Assembly: GCA_024343425.1 (NCBI GenBank) | Contig: BRLC01000016.1 | Location: 230,857 to 294,856 of the forward strand | Direction: 5' to 3' | DNA length: 64,000 bases | DNA from: Rhizobiaceae bacterium MnEN-MB40S | Lineage (GTDB): Bacteria; Pseudomonadota; Alphaproteobacteria; Rhizobiales; Rhizobiaceae | In this document: in pieces, positions 25,610 to 32,561 of the stretch | How positions within the stretch are numbered: the first letter of the stretch is position 1 | How the letters are laid out: each line of letters opens with the position of its first letter | Translations under genes and position numbers: made by a program | The notes under the pieces: model-generated | Database searches by the model: none | What the model saw: the letters and a program-made list of their open reading frames with translations, nothing else | What the model was told of the DNA's origin: nothing

Positions 25610-26821
25610 TCACCATTTGAACAGCGCTCCCGTGAGGATCGCATTCCCATCGCGGAATTCACTGCTGTCGTCTTCGAAATCGTAATTGCGCCACACGAAC
25701 CAGAGTTGCGTGTTAATGCGGTCGATATCCTGAACGGCCGCCAGAGCATAGGACGTGCTCTTCGAGCCGTCGCCTGCTATGTCGCTTCCGTGGTAGTAGT
25801 CGGCCGAGAAATAGGTTCTGCCGAACTCGAAGAAGTCGTGCTGGTATCCCAGTTTCACGAAACCGTAACTGCTCGTCAGATCTTCGGCATTCTGCTGACC
25901 GGCGGCGAACGTCAGACTGACGCCTGAAGGATCATGCAGAACAGACGCCGATCCGGAGAACATGGTCGTTTCTGTCGTCGCATTGTAGGCGAGTCCGATA
26001 TCGCCTGCGATGACGAAGTCGTTGTGTTCTCCCCGGTAGGTCGCCGCAATGTCGTAGAGCGGGTCGTCAACATCGCCAAGGACATCTTGTCCATAAGACG
26101 TCCGAAGCCCGAAGCCCATGTAGGTTGGCGTGTCATAGCGAATGCGCACCTTGCGACTGAAGCCGTCGTAGTTCTTGAAGGCCGAACTGATTTGCGTGTC
26201 TGAAATCATGCCGTCGGGAAGCGTGAAATAATACCCTCCGGCGACATCGGATATCGAGGAATAGGCGATGATAGATGTTCCGGACAGGTCGACTTCGGCG
26301 ATATTGTCGGACGCCATGCTGCCCTGTCCGAGCCACAGCTTGCCGTATTTCTCATTCCCCACGACCACTTCGAGCTTGCGCACGTTGGTCCATTCGAAGT
26401 CCCAGTTCGGCGTATTGTCGAACTGGTTGACGACATTGGTTGCGAGCGGCTGATACTCGACTTCGAAAGTTCCATGGATGAGCCAGTCATTGACGGTCTT
26501 CTTCAACTCGAGCCGGGCGCGGCTGCTGGAGTTGTCATTGTTGACCGGCGCGTTCGCGTAGGAATGGACACCATCGTCGTAGTAGAGCAGACCCGAATTC
26601 AGCTGCCCCGTAAAACTGAATATCGTTCCATCGGAGAAGGTATATTCCAACTTAGGAATGAGCGATGGAGAATCCTCCGAGAGCACCTGAAGCAAGGGCC
26701 GCACGGGCAGATCGTCAACCAATTCTTCCGTAGCGCTTTGCGCGGATGCATGTACTGAAGAACCTATCAGCGCCGCCGCGGGCAAAGTAATCTTGATTGC
26801 GGATAGTACTAATAGTCGCAT
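25610..26821 (-). CDS. Outer-membrane beta-barrel porin
   Basis: This protein of about 403 residues has a signal peptide (MRLLVLSAIKITLPAAALIGSSV split before HASAQ). The mature part alternates amphipathic beta strands rich in Tyr, Phe, Gly and Asp (GGYYFTLPDGM, VRIRYDTPTYMGFGLRTSYGQ, FGRTYFSADYYHGSD). It ends in GALFKW, an aromatic C-terminus of the kind recognised by the BAM machinery, though Trp replaces the usual Phe. It resembles gram-negative general/anion porins. ATG 26821 with GGGAG just upstream is preferred to ATG 26836. It is monocistronic between the TRAP operon and the peptidoglycan-binding-domain gene. Confidence 0.8.
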   Translation of the reverse strand: MRLLVLSAIKITLPAAALIGSSVHASAQSATEELVDDLPVRPLLQVLSEDSPSLIPKLEYTFSDGTIFSFTGQLNSGLLYYDDGVHSYANAPVNNDNSSSRARLELKKTVNDWLIHGTFEVEYQPLATNVVNQFDNTPNWDFEWTNVRKLEVVVGNEKYGKLWLGQGSMASDNIAEVDLSGTSIIAYSSISDVAGGYYFTLPDGMISDTQISSAFKNYDGFSRKVRIRYDTPTYMGFGLRTSYGQDVLGDVDDPLYDIAATYRGEHNDFVIAGDIGLAYNATTETTMFSGSASVLHDPSGVSLTFAAGQQNAEDLTSSYGFVKLGYQHDFFEFGRTYFSADYYHGSDIAGDGSKSTSYALAAVQDIDRINTQLWFVWRNYDFEDDSSEFRDGNAILTGALFKW

Positions 26822-27004
26822 TTTCTCCCACCCCATGCCAAATCATGAGAAAGATGCTAGTCAGCGAGGTGCGAATTGATACCGGCTTGGTGTTATTTAC
26901 TGTAAAATGCCAAACTGAAACTCACCGGGTTCATGCAGGATTGCGCACGCTGTATGCACCGATCCCGCCGCATCAAGGCGGGACCGGGATCAGACCTGTC
27001 AGTT

Positions 27005-28354
27005 CTATTCAGCCTCCTTGTCGGATTCGGCGGTCGGTTCTGCAGACGCTCCATCACCGTCTCCATCTGACGCCGCCGGCACTTCAGAAACGGGTGTATC
27101 GCTTTCAGCGGCTGTTGCAGGCTCCTCTGTCGTCGCAGCTGATTCTTCAGATGCGGGTTCGGAAGTCGCCTCCGTTTCAGCGTCCTCCGGTTTTGATCTA
27201 CCATCTACAGGCGGCGGCGCGAGAACGACCGTGTACTCCGCGGCTATCCCACTCGCTGTCGCGTAGTCGACAATACCTGTGACCGGCAGGCTGTACCATT
27301 CCTGAAATGCGCGAACGGCAGCGTCGGTAGCTCTTCCGAATATGCCGTCGACACGTCCAACGTTGAAACCAATGCCCTGCAAGGCCGTTTGCAGCTTGCG
27401 CACACGATCTCCGCGCAGAAATGGCGATTCCAGTTTCAGTTCGGTGTACTGGTCGCTATCGGGAAGAGATGAGGACGTCGCGCTGCCGGCTGCGCCGTCT
27501 CCGGAATAGTCGGAAACAATCTCGTAGACCTTTTCGTCCTGGTAGTATGTGGGCCGGTAAAGCACTCCGTTGCACTCGTATACGGTTTCATCTCCGTCAA
27601 CGACCTGAACGCAATCGTCTCCCTCGTCTGGCAAGGCTGCAACAAAGGCAAGCGTTGCGCCGGCGACAATAGCCGTGTTGTACCAGCCCCATCCGGAATT
27701 CCACCAGTAATTGCCCCATCTATAGTGCGGTGGCCTCGGATATGGAGGCGGATAGTGGGGCGGACGCCATCCGGGCGGACGATGGCCGGGCGGGCGATAA
27801 CCCGGCGGACGGTAACCCGGCGGTCGACCCGGACCACCGGCTACAGGTGGGCGAGCACTCGGCGGCCGGGTGTGCGGGGGGCGCCCTGGAGCTCCGGCCG
27901 ATGGCGGGCGTCCGGGACCGCCGGCTGAAGGGGGACGCCCGGGACGGCCCGGACCAGTCGCCGGAGGACGATTCGGACGACCGGCGGACGGCGGACGCCC
28001 CTGTGACGGACGTTGTCCTGCCGAAGGTCTGGTCGATGGTTGGCGCGACGGCGCTTTCGGCCTTGCTGCGGAAGGAGGCCGCGAGGCGGGGCGTGCGGCC
28101 GGTCTGGAAGGAGATGGGCGATGAATGGCGCTCGGAGGTCGTCCTCCGGAGGGTCTGTAGCTCGGCCCGCCACTGAAACCGCCACCTCTGTGACCGCCGC
28201 CTCCCCTGAAACCGCCGCCTCTGCCGCCACCGCCTCGTCCACCCGGACGCGCTTCAGCCTGCTCGACCTGAAATTCGAGGACCGCTATCCGGTCCAGCGG
28301 AATGCCCATTGTCAGGGCAGCGACCGCTATAGAAACAATCAGATTTCTCACCAT
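27005..28354 (-). CDS. Pro/Gly-rich envelope protein with C-terminal peptidoglycan-binding domain
   Basis: This protein of about 449 residues has several parts. They are an N-terminal signal or anchor segment (MVRNLIVSIAVAALTMGI), a Gly-Arg-rich stretch (GGRGGGGRGGGFRGG), and roughly 130 residues of Pro-rich repeats built on RPPSAG and GRPP units. A WGNYWWNSGWGWYN segment, a hydrophobic helix (TAIVAGATLAFVAALP) and a cysteine pair (DDCVQVV, YECNGV) follow. A PG_binding_1 domain (LRGDRVRKLQTALQGIGFN to FQEWYSLPVTG, about 295-350) precedes an acidic tail rich in Glu, Ala and Thr. It probably spans the envelope and contacts peptidoglycan. AAGGAGG lies only two bases before ATG 28354, so the adjacent GTG at 28351 may be the true start. 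It lies seven bases after the DUF2092 gene. Confidence 0.78.
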   Translation of the reverse strand: MVRNLIVSIAVAALTMGIPLDRIAVLEFQVEQAEARPGGRGGGGRGGGFRGGGGHRGGGFSGGPSYRPSGGRPPSAIHRPSPSRPAARPASRPPSAARPKAPSRQPSTRPSAGQRPSQGRPPSAGRPNRPPATGPGRPGRPPSAGGPGRPPSAGAPGRPPHTRPPSARPPVAGGPGRPPGYRPPGYRPPGHRPPGWRPPHYPPPYPRPPHYRWGNYWWNSGWGWYNTAIVAGATLAFVAALPDEGDDCVQVVDGDETVYECNGVLYRPTYYQDEKVYEIVSDYSGDGAAGSATSSSLPDSDQYTELKLESPFLRGDRVRKLQTALQGIGFNVGRVDGIFGRATDAAVRAFQEWYSLPVTGIVDYATASGIAAEYTVVLAPPPVDGRSKPEDAETEATSEPASEESAATTEEPATAAESDTPVSEVPAASDGDGDGASAEPTAESDKEAE

Positions 28355-28361
28355 CGCCTCC

Positions 28362-29132
28362 TTATTCACTCGCCGAACCGGCAATCAGCGCATTCCCCGG
28401 AAATATCACCCGCACTGCTCCGTCATCCGGTTCGTAGGTAAAGTTGACCGGTTCCGGCGTGACATCCCAATCAACCATATGAACCCGGTACTGAGGCTGC
28501 CCCTCTATCGTTTTCTCCGTGCCGACCAGCATGAGAGGCCACGGCTCCTCCTCGTTCGTGGATATCCAGAGTTGCCAGTCTTCTTCCTGTTCCGAAAAAA
28601 GCAGATGATGGGCGCTTTGCCCTGCCACAAGCGACGTACCTAAATAGGTTGCCTGCTCGACCTCAAGCATCAGAACCTTCGGCAAGTTTTTGCTCATCAT
28701 CGACCACATCGGCAGGACAGTGCCCGACCCGTTTTCCACGGCTTCGACCAGAGAATCGAAATCCCCCTTGAACTCTGCGCTGCTGTAGAATTCCTCATTC
28801 GGGGAAACGACGCTGAACGTTTCTCCATTCCAGTAGTAGTCACGATAGGTGTCGCCGCTTTCAGTATGTGACACGAAGCCCTTGCTGCGCACCATGGAGG
28901 TGGTACCGCTACGAACATAGGTGATTTTCGCACCGCTATCCGAGACTTCGTCGTAGCTGACAAACCATCCAAAGGAGAAAGCGTCGCGCGACGCCAGGAA
29001 CTCGGCTGATTTCATCGCTATCTGGACAGCCTGCGTTTCAATGTCCGGGCCGTCTTGCGCATGCGCTGCAGGCGTGTAGGCTGCGGGCGCCATTAGCAGG
29101 AGAAGTGCAATCCAGCGTTTCATGATGTTCAT
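28362..29132 (-). CDS. DUF2092 family secreted protein
   Basis: This 256-residue exported protein has a signal peptide (MKRWIALLLLMAPAAYTPAAHA) and a mature domain typical of DUF2092. Examples are QAVQIAMKSAEFLASRDAFSF, YYWNGETFSVVSPNEEFYSSAEF and LWISTNEEEPWPLMLVGTEKT, a LolA/LolB-like layout that may bind a lipid. DUF2092 genes commonly sit beside genes for glycine-rich exported proteins with unknown joint function, as here. It is followed after seven bases by the peptidoglycan-binding-domain gene and lies 42 bases downstream of the aspartate decarboxylase gene. Its biochemical role is unknown. Confidence 0.8.
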   Translation of the reverse strand: MNIMKRWIALLLLMAPAAYTPAAHAQDGPDIETQAVQIAMKSAEFLASRDAFSFGWFVSYDEVSDSGAKITYVRSGTTSMVRSKGFVSHTESGDTYRDYYWNGETFSVVSPNEEFYSSAEFKGDFDSLVEAVENGSGTVLPMWSMMSKNLPKVLMLEVEQATYLGTSLVAGQSAHHLLFSEQEEDWQLWISTNEEEPWPLMLVGTEKTIEGQPQYRVHMVDWDVTPEPVNFTYEPDDGAVRVIFPGNALIAGSASE

Positions 29133-29174
29133 TTCCTTGACTTGGCCGGTTGTCCGACCGATCCCCGTGTTCGT

Positions 29175-30785
29175 CTAATCTCCGGTTCGCGACGCCTCGT
29201 ACGCGTCGCGATAGCCTCGCGCGATCGTGCGAACGCCGCGGCCGATATTCTCATAGGCTTCGTCGGGCAGGTTCGCCAATGAAACGCGCAAAGACCAGTT
29301 CGGAGCTTCGAACCCACCACCGTTTAGCAGAACGATTCCGTGATCCTCTGCCAGGCGAAAGGCAAGATCGAGCGGATGGACGTTGGCCTTGAGATACTCG
29401 ACAGCGTCGTCGCCAATGTTCTTGCGCGCCCAGAACTCGAAGTCGATCAGTCCGTAGTAGGCGTCGTAGTTGATGTTCGGATCGAGTTTTAACTCCAGGC
29501 TCTCGATCATCGACCATACGCGGCGATTGACGATTTCGACACAGCCCTTCCGGTATTGCTTCTCAACATCCATCATCTCGCAAAGAGAAAACAGGCTCAT
29601 CATGACCTGCTGCGGCAACGAAAGACCGGCTGTGTGATTGAGTCCTACATCGCGACTGTCGGCGACGATCCGATCGATGAACTTGAGCTTGCGCGGCTCC
29701 AGCGTCAGCGGGCCGTATCGTTTGTCGAGCGCGTTGACGTGATCGTCCGGTAACTCGGCAATCATCCGGTCAAAAATGTTGTCCTCATGGATTGCGATCG
29801 TTCCCAAACGCCAACCAGTTGCTCCGAAGTATTTCGAATAGGAATATACGCCGATCGTGTTTTGCGGCAGCTCGCCAAGCAGCGAGCGAAAGTCATCGAC
29901 GAACGTTCCATAGACGTCGTCCGTCAAGAGCATCAGATCAGGTCGCTTTGTCTTCACGAGAGTCGTTAATTTGGCAATCGTCTCGCGATCTATCGCCATT
30001 CCTGTCGGATTGCCCGGGTTGACAATGAAGAACGCCTTTATCTTGGGATCTTCAAGCTTCTTCAGCTCCTCGTCGGTGAACTGGAAGCGATTTTCCTGCG
30101 GCGCGCGGACATGCACCACATTGAGGTCGTAATCCTCCAGGTGGGTCAGTTCGAGATAGGGAGTGAAGATTGGCGTGCCGAGCGCAATCGTGTCGCCGGG
30201 AAACAGCAGACGATTGGCCTTCAGCGACTTGAATATGTAACACATCGCGGCGGTGCCGCCTTCGACCGCGTAGATGTCGAACTTGCCCGCAGGACGCGGA
30301 TTTCCACACATTGCCCACATCAGGTATTCGTGAACGATGCGCTCGTTGTGAACCAGCATCCGGTCGGGAACCGGATAATTGTCGCCGATGATGGAGTCGA
30401 CCAGTTCATGAACGAAGGCGTCCGGTTCGAAATCGAATGTCTCGACCGCAAATTTCAACATGTCGCCAAGAAAATCAGCGCCCGGCAAATCCGAGTGTTT
30501 TTCAAGCCAGTTTTCCAGGCGCGCTGCGATGCCATCGGGTTTCGGCATGCCTCCTATGCCGGCCGGGTGATCCAGCACACGATGAGTTTCGGTGACCGCG
30601 AATTGGCCCAGAAGAAAGAACCCCTCACGCGGTTTCGTTGCGACCCAGTTCGGGTTGCCCCGGCCTGCGTTGAGAAATGCGCGCTGGGTACTGCGCGATG
30701 GCTTTTTCGCAAGCCTGATCAGTTCATCTTTGATCTCGAAGGGACTAAGTGTCTCATATTTGCGCAACGTCAGCAGATCGGCCAT
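29175..30785 (-). CDS. asdA: Aspartate 4-decarboxylase (bifunctional aspartate transaminase/decarboxylase)
   Basis: This 536-residue fold-type I PLP enzyme has the full Asd layout: NAGRGNPNW near residue 40, AVEGGTAAM for cofactor binding, FFIVNPGNPTGMAI (Asn at about 256), LTDDVYGTF, and SYSKYFGATGWRLG with the Schiff-base Lys318. Asd is longer than ordinary aspartate aminotransferases (about 400 residues), and this length matches. It converts L-aspartate to L-alanine and CO2, consuming a cytoplasmic proton. The preceding gene (10-base gap) encodes the matching aspartate:alanine exchanger. The couple generates proton motive force and raises internal pH. Assignment is firm from sequence plus context. 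Confidence 0.93.
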   Translation of the reverse strand: MADLLTLRKYETLSPFEIKDELIRLAKKPSRSTQRAFLNAGRGNPNWVATKPREGFFLLGQFAVTETHRVLDHPAGIGGMPKPDGIAARLENWLEKHSDLPGADFLGDMLKFAVETFDFEPDAFVHELVDSIIGDNYPVPDRMLVHNERIVHEYLMWAMCGNPRPAGKFDIYAVEGGTAAMCYIFKSLKANRLLFPGDTIALGTPIFTPYLELTHLEDYDLNVVHVRAPQENRFQFTDEELKKLEDPKIKAFFIVNPGNPTGMAIDRETIAKLTTLVKTKRPDLMLLTDDVYGTFVDDFRSLLGELPQNTIGVYSYSKYFGATGWRLGTIAIHEDNIFDRMIAELPDDHVNALDKRYGPLTLEPRKLKFIDRIVADSRDVGLNHTAGLSLPQQVMMSLFSLCEMMDVEKQYRKGCVEIVNRRVWSMIESLELKLDPNINYDAYYGLIDFEFWARKNIGDDAVEYLKANVHPLDLAFRLAEDHGIVLLNGGGFEAPNWSLRVSLANLPDEAYENIGRGVRTIARGYRDAYEASRTGD

Positions 30786-30795
30786 CGATTGCTCC

Positions 30796-32484
30796 TCAGG
30801 TGATCAACAGGACAATGACAAGTCCCCACAATGTCAGCAGCGTATTGCTGACAGCGTAGGGAACGGTGTAACCCAGCATCGGCACATCGCTCTTTGCAAC
30901 CTCGCCAACCATCGCGACCGACGCGGTGGAAGTGCGCGCGCCGCCGCAGCAACCCAGATTGATCGCCGGATCAAAGCGGAAGATATACTTGCCGATGTAC
31001 GGCGCCAGCAGCATGGGAACCGCAGTGGCGAACAGCCCCCAGAAGAAGAGGCCGAATCCCGCCTCCTTCAGACCGGCGACGAAGGTCGGCCCCGAACTGA
31101 TGCCCACGATCGCGATGAAAACGTTCAGTCCAACCGAGTTCATGAACCAGAGCGACGCTTGCGGCACGTTTCCGATCTGCGGTTTAACCGTCCTGAACCA
31201 GCCGAAGAAAATGCCCGCTATGAGCGCGCCCCCGGACGTGCTGAGCGTTATCGGAATTCCGCCGATCGGCAAAACGGCGGCGCCGATCAGACCACCAATC
31301 AGGATGGCGAAGCCGACCAGCACCATGTCGGTGATCGCCGTCGGACGGTCCGCATAGCCGACCTCGGCGACGAACCGATCGACATTCGACTTGGCGCCCG
31401 CGACCTGAAGAATATCGCCCCGGTTCAGCTTGGTGAGAGGCAGGACAGGTATGTTAACGCCCATCGAGCCGCGCCGGATCGAATTCAGGTAGACGCCGCG
31501 AGCATAAGGTTGCTGGGAGACCTCCGTCAGGGTACGTCCGTTGAGCGCCTTCGAGGTGAGAAGCACATCGACACCCTCAACTGGAATATCGAGAAGTTCG
31601 CGATCATCTATCTCGTCCGCCGCTCCGAAAACCTCTACCAGGACTTCGCGCTTTCCTGATACGGCTACGACGTCACCGGACTGCAAGACGGTTTCGGTTG
31701 TGAACGGCTGGATCTCGCCGTCGCGGCGCAGGTTCTCTATGAAAATGCGCTCTCCGTCTGCGATCTGCTCTGCCTCACCCACTGTCTTGCCAACGGCAAG
31801 TCCCATATCCCTGACCTTGTAGGCGCGCGCTTCGCGCTGGCGCCTGGCGCTCGTCAAGCTGGATTTGGGCGCGCCTTCCGACATTTCGCGTTCGTAGCGG
31901 GCGCATTCCGCTGCGATGTCGACACCCAGCATTTTCGGACCTAGGAAAGCCAGTATCCACCCCGTGCCGATCGTGCCGAACAAATAGGTAATCGCATAGG
32001 CGACGGGGATTAAATCGAGCTCAGCCTTCGCGTCTTCCGGGGGCAAACCCAGTTGGTTGATTGCGTCAGAGGCAAGGCCGATCGAGGCGGATATGGTTTG
32101 CGCGCCGGCAAGAAGTCCGGCGGCGAGGCCCGGACCATATCCGGAAATGATGGCTGCGATATATACGGCAAGCAAACAGATTGCAGAAATCACCACTGCA
32201 AAAATCGCCTGGGGAGCGCCGTCCGATGCAATGCCCCGGACAAACTGGGGACCGACGCCGAACCCGACGGCGAAGAGAAACATGATGAAGAAAATCGACT
32301 TGACCTGGCCTGATATCTCGATGCCGATCTGACCGATCAATACGCCTGCGAGCAGGGTTCCGGTCACGGCCCCCAGACTGAAACTGCCGAACCGACGCGC
32401 GCCAATCCAGTAGCCTACAGCCAGCGTAAGAAATATCGCTAGCTGCGGATTGGCCCGCAGGGTTTCGACGATATATGTCCACAT
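30796..32484 (-). CDS. aspT: Aspartate:alanine antiporter AspT
   Basis: This 562-residue AAE-family transporter has hydrophobic halves at residues 10-180 and 385-560, flanking two TrkA-C (RCK_C) domains (about 215-375, with AVGKTVGEAE and FTTETVLQSGDVVAVSG). The signature CGGARTSTASVAMVGEVAKSD lies near the C-terminus, and GPGLAAGLLAGAQTISASIGLA in the first half. It exchanges external aspartate for internal alanine electrogenically. The gene lies 77 bases downstream of the large decarboxylase gene and 10 bases upstream of asdA, so all three are probably one transcript. The pairing with Asd makes aspartate/alanine more likely than other AAE substrates. Confidence 0.92.
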   Translation of the reverse strand: MWTYIVETLRANPQLAIFLTLAVGYWIGARRFGSFSLGAVTGTLLAGVLIGQIGIEISGQVKSIFFIMFLFAVGFGVGPQFVRGIASDGAPQAIFAVVISAICLLAVYIAAIISGYGPGLAAGLLAGAQTISASIGLASDAINQLGLPPEDAKAELDLIPVAYAITYLFGTIGTGWILAFLGPKMLGVDIAAECARYEREMSEGAPKSSLTSARRQREARAYKVRDMGLAVGKTVGEAEQIADGERIFIENLRRDGEIQPFTTETVLQSGDVVAVSGKREVLVEVFGAADEIDDRELLDIPVEGVDVLLTSKALNGRTLTEVSQQPYARGVYLNSIRRGSMGVNIPVLPLTKLNRGDILQVAGAKSNVDRFVAEVGYADRPTAITDMVLVGFAILIGGLIGAAVLPIGGIPITLSTSGGALIAGIFFGWFRTVKPQIGNVPQASLWFMNSVGLNVFIAIVGISSGPTFVAGLKEAGFGLFFWGLFATAVPMLLAPYIGKYIFRFDPAINLGCCGGARTSTASVAMVGEVAKSDVPMLGYTVPYAVSNTLLTLWGLVIVLLIT

Positions 32485-32561
32485 TGTCTTTTCCCCATGT
32501 TCTTAAAGGCTGCGAGGCAGGCCGCCTCTTGGCCGGAATGCCTTGATGTCGTCGCCCCGCC

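Noticed and set aside
26961..26991. GATCCCGCC...GGCGGGACCGGGATC hairpin after the peptidoglycan-binding gene
   Set aside because: The 7-bp stem is clear, but there is no T-run on the transcribed (minus) side, so it is not called as a terminator.
27730..28176. Plus-strand frame opposite the Pro-rich envelope gene
   Set aside because: The long open frame is a by-product of the GC-rich repetitive Pro/Gly codons on the other strand.
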